Of a stretch of 64,000 bases of DNA, positions 53,705 through 62,426 are shown piece by piece; position 1 is the first letter of the stretch, and each line of letters opens with the position of its first letter. The notes beneath the pieces are model-generated. The model worked only from the letters and a program-made list of their open reading frames with translations, did no database searches and had not been told where the DNA came from. The stretch comes from Paratissierella segnis (GTDB taxonomy: Bacteria > Bacillota > Clostridia > Tissierellales > Tissierellaceae), in the NCBI RefSeq assembly GCF_014385195.1, contig NZ_JACRTG010000018.1, positions 1-64,000 on the forward strand, given 5' to 3'. The position numbers and the translations under genes are program-made.

Positions 53705-54610
53705 TTGTTTAGAATATTGGTAACTGATGGTATGGAAAAGGGTGCGGTTCAAAAATTAAGGGATTTGGACTATGAAGTTGTAGAAAAATTTTATGAATTA
53801 GATGAGTTAAAGGAAAAAGTAAAAGAATTTGATTGCTTAGTTGTTAGATCTGCTACAAAAGTTAGAAAGGATATAATTGATGAAGCCCTAAAAACAAACC
53901 GACTCAAACTTATAATTAGGGGTGGAGTTGGAATCGATAATATAGATAAAGATTATGCAGAAGCCAATGGAATAAAAGTTAGAAATACCCCAAATGCTTC
54001 CAGTGTATCTGTTGCTGAGCTTACCATGGGACATATGATAAATATTGCGAGATTTTCTTTTATTTCCAATTACACAATGAGATTGGGTGAGTGGAATAAA
54101 AAACAATATAAGGGAGTAGAATTGAGCGGCAAGACATTGGGATTAATTGGCATGGGGAGAATAGCCAAAGAAGTTGCTGCAAGAGCCGGTGCTTTTGGAA
54201 TGAATGTAATATATACAAATAGGAGTGGACCTAAAATGCAAATTCCATATAAATATGTTAGCTTCGATGAGTTGTTGGGAAATTCCGATTTTATTTCACT
54301 TCATATACCGTCAACATCCGATGGAAAATATCTGTTAAGTAAGGATGAATTTTCAAAGATGAAAGACGGAGTATATATAATCAATACTGCCAGAGGAAAG
54401 CTTATAGATGAAGCGGCTTTGCTTGAAGCCTTGGATTCGGGGAAGGTTGCTGCAGCAGGATTAGATGTATTTGAAACCGAGCCAGTAAAAAATGAAAAAC
54501 TCTATACACATGAGAGAATATCTTTGACTCCTCATATAGCAGGATCTACAAAAGAAGCTCAAGAGAAAATAGGTGAAGAAATTGTAGAAATTATTAAGAA
54601 AACGTTATGA
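53705..54610 (+). CDS. serA: D-3-phosphoglycerate dehydrogenase, short form
   Basis: This D-isomer-specific 2-hydroxyacid dehydrogenase (301 residues) starts the serine pathway. It shows LVVRSATKV, GGVGIDNID, NAD-binding LGLIGMGRIAKEVAARAGAFGM and the catalytic INTARGKLIDE and TPHIAGSTKEAQ segments. It ends shortly after the catalytic domain and has no ACT domain, so serine feedback by that domain is absent. TTG start behind AAGGGGG. Confidence 0.92.
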   Translation: MFRILVTDGMEKGAVQKLRDLDYEVVEKFYELDELKEKVKEFDCLVVRSATKVRKDIIDEALKTNRLKLIIRGGVGIDNIDKDYAEANGIKVRNTPNASSVSVAELTMGHMINIARFSFISNYTMRLGEWNKKQYKGVELSGKTLGLIGMGRIAKEVAARAGAFGMNVIYTNRSGPKMQIPYKYVSFDELLGNSDFISLHIPSTSDGKYLLSKDEFSKMKDGVYIINTARGKLIDEAALLEALDSGKVAAAGLDVFETEPVKNEKLYTHERISLTPHIAGSTKEAQEKIGEEIVEIIKKTL

Positions 54611-54653
54611 TAAAAGCATTGCCATGTAAATTTTTCTAAAAGAGGTGGGATAG

Positions 54654-55901
54654 ATGGTAAATATTAGAACTTTCAAGGCGGTAAGACCAAGACATGATTT
54701 AACAGAGAAAGTAGCTGCCCTTCCATATGATGTGTTGAGTTCAGAAGAAGCCAAGGAGCTTGTAAAGGATAATCCCTATTCATTTTTACACATTGATAAA
54801 GCAGAAATAGACCTAGAAGAGGACATTGATATATATGATGAAAGGGTATATAAAAAAGCAAAAGAAAATTTGGATACTTTCATAGAAAAAAGTATTCTGG
54901 ATAAAGACAAAAAAGAATCCCTTTATATTTATGAACAAAAAATGAATGAAAACAAGCAAACCGGATTAGTTGCTTGTGCTTCAATAGATGATTATATTGA
55001 AAATAAAATTAAGAAACATGAATTTACAAGAGAGGATAAGGAAATAGACCGGATAAAACATGTTGATACTACAAATGCCAATACAGGACCAATTTTTTTG
55101 ACTTACCCTTATAAAATGGAAATCATCAAGGTTATTGAGGACTATAAAAAGAACAATACAACTATATTTGATTTCATATCTGATGATGGGGTTGCGCATA
55201 TAGGATGGAAAATTGAAGAGGATGAAATTATTGAGAAATTAATAAATCTTTTCAAGAATGTGGATTCTCTTTATATTGCAGATGGGCACCATAGGGCAGC
55301 ATCAGCTGTAAAGGTGGGATTAAATAGGAGGAATGCAAATCCGCATTATACTGGCAACGAGGAGTTTAATTATTTCTTAGCAGTGCTATTTCCAAGCAAT
55401 CAACTTGAAATAATGGATTATAATAGAGTTGTTAAAGATTTAAATGGCTATAAAAGTGAGGAGTTTTTGAAAAAGATAAGCGAAAACTTTATTGTTGAAG
55501 AATATATGGGAGATGGGTCTTTTAAGCCAAGAGAGAAACATGAATTTGGTATGTATCTTGACACTAAATGGTATATACTTACTGCAAAGGAAAACTTAAT
55601 TGATGAAAAAAACCCTCTGAAAGGATTAGATGTTTCTATACTGCAAGATTATTTATTAGATCCTATACTGGGTATAACTGATCCAAGAACTTGTGATAGG
55701 ATTGATTTTATAGGGGGAATCAGGGGTTTAGGTGAACTCGAGAATAGAGTGGATGAAGGAATGAGGGCGGCGTTTTCTATGTATCCAACTAGTATCAATG
55801 ATTTAATTGATATAGCAGATAAAGGAGAGGTAATGCCTCCCAAATCAACTTGGTTTGAACCAAAACTAAGAAGTGGATTGTTTATTCATGAATTGGATTG
55901 A
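54654..55901 (+). CDS. DUF1015 family protein
   Basis: This protein of 415 residues begins NIRTFKAVRPRHDLTEKVAALPYDVLSSEEA and contains the conserved YIADGHHRAASA (about 212-223), family marks of DUF1015. Such genes often follow serC-serA in Clostridia, as here, which hints at a link to serine metabolism, but no activity is established. RBS AAGAGGTGGG. Confidence 0.88.
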   Translation: MVNIRTFKAVRPRHDLTEKVAALPYDVLSSEEAKELVKDNPYSFLHIDKAEIDLEEDIDIYDERVYKKAKENLDTFIEKSILDKDKKESLYIYEQKMNENKQTGLVACASIDDYIENKIKKHEFTREDKEIDRIKHVDTTNANTGPIFLTYPYKMEIIKVIEDYKKNNTTIFDFISDDGVAHIGWKIEEDEIIEKLINLFKNVDSLYIADGHHRAASAVKVGLNRRNANPHYTGNEEFNYFLAVLFPSNQLEIMDYNRVVKDLNGYKSEEFLKKISENFIVEEYMGDGSFKPREKHEFGMYLDTKWYILTAKENLIDEKNPLKGLDVSILQDYLLDPILGITDPRTCDRIDFIGGIRGLGELENRVDEGMRAAFSMYPTSINDLIDIADKGEVMPPKSTWFEPKLRSGLFIHELD

Positions 55902-55920
55902 TAACAATCGGATTTAAAGA

Positions 55921-55943
55921 TAAGGAGGCCTCAGGCCTCCTTA
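55921..55943. terminator. Bidirectional terminator
   Basis: TAAGGAGGCC-TCA-GGCCTCCTTA is a perfect inverted repeat with a 3-nt loop between two converging genes. T-rich sequence follows only weakly on the plus side. Confidence 0.8.
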
Positions 55944-55950
55944 AAATACT

Positions 55951-56283
55951 TTATTTTATTATTTTATCTATTTTTGCAGCCATTATAAAGTCATTTTCGT
56001 GGAGTCCATTAATCTTATGAGTCCATAGATAGATAATTACCTTACCCCAAGCAAGATATATATCAGGGTGATGGCCCTCGGCTTCTGCCAGTTCTCCTAC
56101 CTTATTTGTAAAGTCCAGTGCTTCCTTGAAATTCTTAAATTTATAGGTTTTTTCAATTTTTTTGTCTTCAATTACTTTCCAGCCGTTTTGTAAATTCTCA
56201 AGATATTCATCTATTTCATCAGGGCTCAAAGGTATGTCTCCTATACTGCAAGGGATACATTTTTTCTCTAATAAGCTTTCCAT
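55951..56283 (-). CDS. 4a-hydroxytetrahydrobiopterin dehydratase (pterin-4a-carbinolamine dehydratase)
   Basis: This small enzyme (110 residues) dehydrates 4a-hydroxypterins. The active-site motif is complete: EGHHPDIYLAWGKVIIYLWTHKINGLHENDF, with H71, H72 and H89. It has no partner hydroxylase in the window, so it may act in another pterin pathway. The ATG is preceded on the minus strand by GGAGGTGC. Confidence 0.93.
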   Translation of the reverse strand: MESLLEKKCIPCSIGDIPLSPDEIDEYLENLQNGWKVIEDKKIEKTYKFKNFKEALDFTNKVGELAEAEGHHPDIYLAWGKVIIYLWTHKINGLHENDFIMAAKIDKIIK

Positions 56284-56470
56284 ATTGCACCTCCAATATA
56301 TTTGTATATCATATTATTTATTATATACTATATACTATATACCCTAAATATTGTAAGGATATATCTATTAAATGTAATATAAATTATAGATTATAAGACG
56401 AAAAATTATGGTATAATTAGTTCATTAATATTTACTTAAAGTTTATTACATAAGAGGAGGGCATTTTTAT

Positions 56471-57106
56471 ATGCTATTTAAAGTAACAAAAAGAAGAAAA
56501 AGATTCTCTTTTCTAAAAGAAATCTTTGAGTGGTTATTTGCTGTGGTATTTGCATTTATAATAGCTTTATTTATTGTTTCCAATATTGGTTCATTAACTC
56601 AGGTCAAAGAACAATCAATGGAGCCGACCTTTTTAGAAAATGATAGGGTGATTATAAATAAGATAGGATATATCTTAGGCAAACCAAAAAGGGGTGACGT
56701 AGTAATACTAAGCAAAGTAAACACTGAAAAAGGATTATTTGTCAATATGAGAAATGAATTTAATGATATCAAGGATAATATAAGCTACAGATTTACAGGT
56801 GTCATTAAGAAAAATAATTTGATAAAAAGAGTCATAGGAATCCCCGGTGATGAGCTTGATATTAGGGATGGAGCAGTATATATAAATGGAAAATTAGAAG
56901 AAGGTTATACTTTCAAAGGAGAAACATTTGAAGAGTCAAACTTGAAGTTTCCTTTGGAGGTACCGGAAAACAAAGTCTTTGTTTTAGGCGACAATAGGGA
57001 ATATAGTCTGGATAGCAGATCCATTGGATTTATAGATTATAATCAAATAAAAGGCAAAGCTTTTTTTAGATTTTTTCCATTTAGTAGAGTTGGATTGATT
57101 AAATAG
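56471..57106 (+). CDS. lepB: Signal peptidase I
   Basis: This type I signal peptidase (211 residues) cuts signal peptides from exported proteins. It has one N-terminal membrane segment (about 19-39) with the active site facing out: Ser49 in EQSMEPTF and Lys119 in LIKRVIGIPGDELDI. GDNREYSLDSRSIGFI is the conserved C-terminal box. A TATAAT lies at 56411-56416. The DUF2500 gene begins 10 nt after it. Confidence 0.93.
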   Translation: MLFKVTKRRKRFSFLKEIFEWLFAVVFAFIIALFIVSNIGSLTQVKEQSMEPTFLENDRVIINKIGYILGKPKRGDVVILSKVNTEKGLFVNMRNEFNDIKDNISYRFTGVIKKNNLIKRVIGIPGDELDIRDGAVYINGKLEEGYTFKGETFEESNLKFPLEVPENKVFVLGDNREYSLDSRSIGFIDYNQIKGKAFFRFFPFSRVGLIK

Positions 57107-57116
57107 GGGGGATATT

Positions 57117-57488
57117 ATGGACATGTTTTCGGTTACAAATTTTGTAGATTTTATATTTCCTTTGTTTTTCCTATTATTCTTTGGAATAATAATATATAGG
57201 ATTATACAAGGCGCAAGGGAATGGAATTCTAATAATAAGCAACCTATTTTAAATGTTGATGCAAAAATAGTATCCAAAAGAGCTCATAATTCTGTAGATA
57301 CTCACAATCATAATGGGCATGTTAGCAGCTCTACTGATACCACTTATTATGTAACATTTGAGGTGCAAAGCGGAGACAGATTGGAATTTAAAGTACCATC
57401 AAAAGAATATGGCATGCTTGTAGAAGGAGATAGGGGAAATTTAATATTCCAAGGTACTAGATATCATGGATTTGATAGGGAGATTTGA
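57117..57488 (+). CDS. DUF2500 family membrane protein
   Basis: This protein (123 residues) has one N-terminal membrane helix (about 10-32) and a small beta domain with ILNVDAKIVSKR, a histidine-rich loop (VDTHNHNGHVSSSTDTTYYVTFEV) and EFKVPSKEYGMLVEGDRGNLIFQGTRY. It matches DUF2500, whose function is not known. It overlaps the next gene by one base. Confidence 0.85.
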   Translation: MDMFSVTNFVDFIFPLFFLLFFGIIIYRIIQGAREWNSNNKQPILNVDAKIVSKRAHNSVDTHNHNGHVSSSTDTTYYVTFEVQSGDRLEFKVPSKEYGMLVEGDRGNLIFQGTRYHGFDREI

Positions 57489-58102
57489 TGAGACTAAAGG
57501 AAAATTTTTATGAAAGGAACACTATATTAGTGACTAGGGATTTACTTGGCAAGGTTCTAGTCTATAAAGAAAATGACAAAATTTATAGAGGTATAATTGT
57601 AGAGACGGAAGCCTATATAAATGCCAAAGACGAAGGAGCTCATTTCAATAAGGGTTTGACCAATAGAACAAGGATTATAGATGAGGCAGGGGGACATATC
57701 TATATATATACGATTTACGGAATGTACCTTTGCTTCAATATAGTTACTGAAATGAAGGGCACTCTCGGAGCAGTGCTAATCAGAGCTCTGGAGCCTATAG
57801 ATGGCATAGAGTATATGTATGAGAATAGATATAAGAAACCTTATAAAAATCCTTCCAAAAAAGAAATAATCAATTTAACCAATGGACCTGCGAAATTTGT
57901 TATGGCTTTTAATATTAAAAAGGAAGGATTATATGGAGCTTATTTGGTAAATGATGAGAGAATATGGGTTGAAGATGCTCCTACAATACCTAAAGAGCAA
58001 ATTGTTAAGACCAAGAGAGTCAATATAGACTACGCAGAAAAGGGAAAAGATTATTTATTGAGATATTATATTAAGGATAATCCTTTTGTTTCGAAAAGGT
58101 GA
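57488..58102 (+). CDS. DNA-3-methyladenine glycosylase (Mpg/AAG type)
   Basis: This base-excision repair enzyme (204 residues) removes alkylated purines. It shows VTRDLLGKVLVYK, the catalytic Glu in IIVETEAYINAKDEGAH, IYIYTIYGMYLCFNIVTE and LIRALEPIDG, all typical of the AAG family. The ATG overlaps the stop of DUF2500 (TGATG), indicating translational coupling. Confidence 0.92.
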   Translation: MRLKENFYERNTILVTRDLLGKVLVYKENDKIYRGIIVETEAYINAKDEGAHFNKGLTNRTRIIDEAGGHIYIYTIYGMYLCFNIVTEMKGTLGAVLIRALEPIDGIEYMYENRYKKPYKNPSKKEIINLTNGPAKFVMAFNIKKEGLYGAYLVNDERIWVEDAPTIPKEQIVKTKRVNIDYAEKGKDYLLRYYIKDNPFVSKR

Positions 58103-58139
58103 TATCTTAGCTATCAAATATATCGGAGGATAATATTAT

Positions 58140-59303
58140 ATGAAAGTAAATTGGAATACTAAATATACCACCATTGCCGTTTATACTTTTATAGTATTAG
58201 CGTTGAGTACTGTTTTTTATCTAATTGCATCTGAAGTTAATGTCTTTAGGATACAGGTCAGTCAGTATTTGAGCATCTTGCAACCATTTATTATTGGGTT
58301 GTCTTTGGCTTATCTAATAAATTTTATCCTAGAGTTTGTCGAAGTTAGATTAATTGATAAATTATTTAAGAAAAAGATGAAAGAGAATGTTAAAAGGATA
58401 TTAAGTCTCTTTGTGACATATGCAATTGTTATATTTCTTGTTTTTTTATTTTTAAATTTTGTTTTACCTCAATTAATTTCATCTATTGTTGGACTTGCAA
58501 CCGACATACCTAGTTATTTTGCAAATATAAGCAAAATAGTATTAAAATATACCAACCAATTGAACATTCGTGAGGAATATTATAGCTTGATTGTTGAAAA
58601 ATGGAATGAATTTGTTAACTATATAATAAATTTTGCAACGGATTTAATTCCTAAATTCGGTAATGTGTTAAAAAACATATTTTCAAGCATTTGGAATATT
58701 GCTCTTGGAGTTATAGTTTCAATCTATTTACTCATTGAGAAGGAAAAGTTTTTAGCATTATGCAGGAAAATTACTTTTTCAATGTTTAGTGAGGAAAGAG
58801 CCAATAGATTGATGGAGTTAACGAGAAGGGGAGATACCATATTTGGACGATTTTTAGGGGGAAAGATAGTAGATTCTACTATTATAGGCATACTTACATT
58901 TATAGTTCTTAAAATATTTAAAATGCCGTATGTTACATTGGTATCTTTTATAGTAGGAATTACAAACATCATACCTTTCTTTGGACCGTTTATTGGGGCT
59001 GTACCATCGTTCTTTATTATATTGTTCGTATCCCCTACTAAGGCACTTTGGTTTTTACTCATCATATTTATAATACAACAGATAGATGGAAATATAATCG
59101 GACCAAAGATACTAGGAGATTCATTAGGAATATCCGCATTTTGGATTTTGTTCTCATTGCTTGTGGCAGGAAAGTTTTTAGGCTTTATTGGACTTGTGAT
59201 TGGAGTACCCCTATTTGTGTTTGTTTACTCAATAATTAAAGACATAGTGGAAAATAGATTAAAGAAAAAGGGATTACCCATTGAAACAAAAGAATATTAT
59301 TAA
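58140..59303 (+). CDS. AI-2E family transporter (PerM/YtvI type)
   Basis: This membrane protein of 387 residues has about eight helices, with the family segments ILSLFVTYAIVIFLVFLFLNFVLPQL and, near the C-terminus, GITNIIPFFGPFIGAVPSF and QQIDGNIIGPKILGDSLGISAFWILFSLLVAG. Proposed roles of the family are autoinducer-2 export and ion transport; the substrate here is unknown. Confidence 0.88.
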   Translation: MKVNWNTKYTTIAVYTFIVLALSTVFYLIASEVNVFRIQVSQYLSILQPFIIGLSLAYLINFILEFVEVRLIDKLFKKKMKENVKRILSLFVTYAIVIFLVFLFLNFVLPQLISSIVGLATDIPSYFANISKIVLKYTNQLNIREEYYSLIVEKWNEFVNYIINFATDLIPKFGNVLKNIFSSIWNIALGVIVSIYLLIEKEKFLALCRKITFSMFSEERANRLMELTRRGDTIFGRFLGGKIVDSTIIGILTFIVLKIFKMPYVTLVSFIVGITNIIPFFGPFIGAVPSFFIILFVSPTKALWFLLIIFIIQQIDGNIIGPKILGDSLGISAFWILFSLLVAGKFLGFIGLVIGVPLFVFVYSIIKDIVENRLKKKGLPIETKEYY

Positions 59304-59316
59304 AATAAATATACTG

Positions 59317-59351
59317 AAGGTGTCATTATCTAATTAGATGGCACTTTTTTT
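59317..59351 (+). terminator. Terminator of the AI-2E transporter gene
   Basis: GGTGTCAT pairs with ATGGCACT (G-U allowed), with an inner ATCTAATTAGAT palindrome and T7 at the end. Confidence 0.7.
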
Positions 59352-59360
59352 GTGCAATCG

Positions 59361-59388
59361 GGAACTTTATGTTATATTTATTCATCTA
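59361..59388 (+). promoter_or_regulatory. Possible ECF-type promoter of the sigma/anti-sigma pair
   Basis: GGAAC (59361-59365) and CATCTA (59383-59388) are 17 nt apart, resembling ECF promoters (GGAAC and CGTC). The sigma-factor gene begins 18 nt later, so autoregulation is plausible. Confidence 0.4.
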
Positions 59389-59405
59389 ATTAGTGAGAGG
59401 AGGGG

Positions 59406-59792
59406 ATGAAGATAATCAAGCTTGAAGATATATTTCAAAACACCATATTAAAAGTATATGAAAACATTTCAAGCCTTAAAGAAATTAAGTATTTTGAAAC
59501 ATGGTTTATATCTATCCTCATAAATGAATGCAGGCAAAATCTTAGAAACAGAAAAGGAGAAGTCTTACAAGAAGAAATAATACTTAAGAACACTTACAAT
59601 GATAATTATGAATTTTTCCAAGAGATAAATTCAATTGATGACATTTATAAGGAAGTCATCGTTTTAAAATATATATCCGGATATAGCCAAGAGGAGATAT
59701 CAAAAATACTTAACATCCCCTTAGGAACTGTTAAATCCAGAATTTATAGAGGTTTAAGGGATCTTAAAATTCTACTTAAGGAGGTAGAGTAA
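59406..59792 (+). CDS. Short ECF-type RNA polymerase sigma factor
   Basis: This protein has 128 residues instead of the usual 160-190. It begins inside sigma region 2 (IIKLEDIFQNTILKVYENI, then FETWFISILINECRQNLRNRKGE) and has a normal region 4 (YSQEEISKILNIPLGTVKSRIYRGL). An in-frame TGA lies 12 nt upstream and GAGAGGAGGGG precedes the ATG, so it is not simply a missed start. It lacks the region-2 N-terminus that helps bind core polymerase and may be a shortened or decaying sigma factor. The anti-sigma gene follows immediately. Confidence 0.75.
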   Translation: MKIIKLEDIFQNTILKVYENISSLKEIKYFETWFISILINECRQNLRNRKGEVLQEEIILKNTYNDNYEFFQEINSIDDIYKEVIVLKYISGYSQEEISKILNIPLGTVKSRIYRGLRDLKILLKEVE

Positions 59793-61418
59793 ATGGATTG
59801 TAAAGAAGTAATGGAGAAATTGATTGATTATATGGACGGAGAATTGGATAGGGATGAAGAAGCTGAGATAAACATGCATTTAAATAGCTGCATTGGTTGC
59901 AAAAAAGAATATGACGAATATAAATCAACAATAGATTATTTAATAGATAATTCAAAAAAAGTAGATACAAATAAAGATATAAAATTGGACGTAAAAGCAG
60001 CTAAAAATAAGCCTATTAGAAGAATTACAAGGACAGGATTTATAGCAATAGCATTGTCTCTAATCTTTGTAGTGACCGTATTTGCCGCAGATATATTTGG
60101 ATTTATTGAAGATTGGAAGAAATCAAGTGAAAAACCAATGGGTGCATGGGAAGAACTAATTGAAAATAATGTAGGTCAAAAGCTGGATATATCAACAATA
60201 GATAAGGATATAAAGATTACTGCCGAAGGCGTAATAGCGGATGAAGTAAACACCATCATTCTCTTAAAGATAGAGGATTTAACCGGGAATGAAAGATATG
60301 TTCCTGATATGTTTGGCAGAGGAGAGGAGAATCGGTCTATATTGTTGAGCGGAAATATATCCGATGTGGAACATTATAATGATGGTATTCCTCCGATTTG
60401 GAGGAATACACCTCTATATTCAGAGGAAGAAAATACCGTAAAATTAATGATAAGTACAAATCCCATATCGAAGGATGAAGGAGATATAGGGATACACATA
60501 AATAGATTAACACGTTTTTTTTCTCCTGATATAGCAAGAATAGAAGATAGGGAAGTAATCCATGGGAATTGGGATATTTCCATTCCCGTTAAACAAATTG
60601 AGTCTAAAACGTATATGGTAAATAAGGATATTGATTTAGATGGAAATAAGCTCACTATCAACAAAGTAATATTGGCTCCCACAACAACAGTTATTGACTA
60701 TACCCTAGAAAAATTTAATAAAAAAGAAGATTATTTAATAGGAGATATAACATTTTTGGTGAAATCGGGTTTTAAAACATACGAAAGATCCGAATTGAGT
60801 TATAGCTTAAACGGAATAGATTATGATTATGGTTCTAAAGATGGCGATTTTCATATCCAAAGTCTTTATCTCAAAGATCCAAAGGATATAGACTTAATAG
60901 TAAATACCTATGATTATAAAAAAAGGGGATATGATATATACAATATAGATTACGACAATCTGCCTCAGACAATTGATTACAAGGGAAATAAAATTATAAT
61001 AGAAGAGATGATAAAAGAAGATGATGGCATAAGCCTTATTATAAAAGAAGATGACAGTAAGGATAGAGAGTATTGTGAAACGGGATTTTACTTTAATATC
61101 ATTGGTCCTAAAACGATTGTTGATGATGGTAAAAAGATAACTTTCAAACATTCTTATACCTCCTATTCTACTGATATTGACTTTGAAACAAGGGATTCAA
61201 AGGGGAAAAGGGTGGATTTAAGCAAAGAAGAGAGTTGGAAGGATGAATTTTATCACTATACTTTTAAACATAAATTAACGATAAATGAGGATGACCTCAT
61301 TAGAATGGGAATGGATGAGAAAGACGTAGATAATTATCTTAAACCAAGACATCTTTATGTAGAAGGGCCATATTATATAAAATTTCCAAATTTAAAAACA
61401 AATATTAAATTGAAGTAG
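59793..61418 (+). CDS. Anti-sigma factor with zinc-finger and DUF4179-type extracellular domain
   Basis: This membrane protein of 541 residues probably holds the ECF factor at the membrane. Residues 1-45 form a zf-HC2-like motif (MHLNSCIGCKKEYDEYK). A membrane helix (about 77-97, FIAIALSLIFVVTVFA) follows. The large outer part (about 110-541) resembles DUF4179-containing clostridial anti-sigma proteins and is likely a sensor for envelope stress. The start lies directly after the stop of the sigma gene. A terminator overlaps the stop. Confidence 0.78.
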   Translation: MDCKEVMEKLIDYMDGELDRDEEAEINMHLNSCIGCKKEYDEYKSTIDYLIDNSKKVDTNKDIKLDVKAAKNKPIRRITRTGFIAIALSLIFVVTVFAADIFGFIEDWKKSSEKPMGAWEELIENNVGQKLDISTIDKDIKITAEGVIADEVNTIILLKIEDLTGNERYVPDMFGRGEENRSILLSGNISDVEHYNDGIPPIWRNTPLYSEEENTVKLMISTNPISKDEGDIGIHINRLTRFFSPDIARIEDREVIHGNWDISIPVKQIESKTYMVNKDIDLDGNKLTINKVILAPTTTVIDYTLEKFNKKEDYLIGDITFLVKSGFKTYERSELSYSLNGIDYDYGSKDGDFHIQSLYLKDPKDIDLIVNTYDYKKRGYDIYNIDYDNLPQTIDYKGNKIIIEEMIKEDDGISLIIKEDDSKDREYCETGFYFNIIGPKTIVDDGKKITFKHSYTSYSTDIDFETRDSKGKRVDLSKEESWKDEFYHYTFKHKLTINEDDLIRMGMDEKDVDNYLKPRHLYVEGPYYIKFPNLKTNIKLK

Positions 61419-61439
61419 TGGATGGCCACTACTTTTTTC
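61414..61439 (+). terminator. Terminator of the sigma/anti-sigma operon
   Basis: AGTAGTGG / CCACTACT stem with a 4-nt loop and T6. The stop codon is inside the left arm. Confidence 0.85.
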
Positions 61440-61505
61440 TTTATGAATAAAGGGAGAATTATTGTATAATATTATTAACAGAGTAAGTTTATAAAGGAGA
61501 GTAGT

Positions 61506-62198
61506 ATGTCAACTATTATTGTTAATGATATAGAGATAGAAGTAACGAGAAAAAACATTAAAAACATACATCTATCGGTTCATCCTCCAGATGGGAAGGC
61601 AAAGATTTCTTCTCCAATATATGTAAATGATGATGCCTTAAGGTTATTTGTCCTATCTAAAATCGACTGGCTGCAAAATCAAATATTTAGATTCAAAAGT
61701 TTAGAGAAAATTAAAGAAATTGATTATACAACAGGGGAGATTCATTATTTTTTTGGGAAACCCTACTCGTTGAATGTAATTGAAATAGATAAAGGATCAA
61801 CTAAAGCTGAACTTAGAAACAAAAAAAATATTGATTTGTATGTGAAGAAGGGTTCGTCTAAAGAGCAAAGAGAAAAGATCATGAAGGAATGGTATAGAAA
61901 GGAATTGAAAGAGGAGATTCCACCTTTAATAGAAAAATGGGAGGAAATAATAGGAGAAAAGGTCGAGGGTTTTGGTGTAAAACAGATGAGAACAAGATGG
62001 GGTACCTGCAATACTAAGGATAGAAGAATATGGATAAATTTAGAGCTTTCAAAGAAAGCCCCCCATTGTTTGGAATATGTTGTAGTGCACGAAATAATGC
62101 ATTTAGTAGAGAGAGGGCATGGACCGTTTTTTCAAAGGTTAATGGACCAATTCTATCCAAATTGGAGAGATATAAAACAGGAATTAAACAGGATATAA
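61506..62198 (+). CDS. YgjP-like M48-type metallopeptidase
   Basis: This protein of 230 residues has the zinc motif HEIMH (H195-E196-H199) in VVVHEIMHLVERGHGPFF. The region before it, KQMRTRWGTCNTKDRRIWINLELS, is typical of the YgjP/DUF45 group. No signal peptide is seen, so it acts in the cytoplasm. The substrate is unknown. Confidence 0.88.
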   Translation: MSTIIVNDIEIEVTRKNIKNIHLSVHPPDGKAKISSPIYVNDDALRLFVLSKIDWLQNQIFRFKSLEKIKEIDYTTGEIHYFFGKPYSLNVIEIDKGSTKAELRNKKNIDLYVKKGSSKEQREKIMKEWYRKELKEEIPPLIEKWEEIIGEKVEGFGVKQMRTRWGTCNTKDRRIWINLELSKKAPHCLEYVVVHEIMHLVERGHGPFFQRLMDQFYPNWRDIKQELNRI

Positions 62199-62279
62199 TT
62201 CAAAGTTCACGATGCACAATTGAGAGAGGTCAAGCTATAGGTTTTAAGCACTTTTTAATTGTTAAGTTAAAATAATACT

Positions 62280-62308
62280 TTGATATTAGAATATTTTCAT
62301 GATATAAT
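62280..62308 (+). promoter_or_regulatory. Sigma-A promoter of the EF-G-like gene
   Basis: TTGATA (62280-62285) and TATAAT (62303-62308) at 17 nt spacing, giving a leader of about 110 nt before the ATG. Confidence 0.7.
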
Positions 62309-62426
62309 CAAAAAGTGTATCGAACGGTGCTTTTGGATATAATACAATGGCAAAATTAAGAAGTTTCAGAGCAAATAAGGATTTTAAATCTTTAAATAAT
62401 AATGTTGGTTAGGGGGAAAAGGTATA

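Noticed and set aside
62030..62275. 81-codon frame overlapping the YgjP-type gene
   Set aside because: It is an out-of-frame reading of the metallopeptidase gene end without a ribosome binding site.
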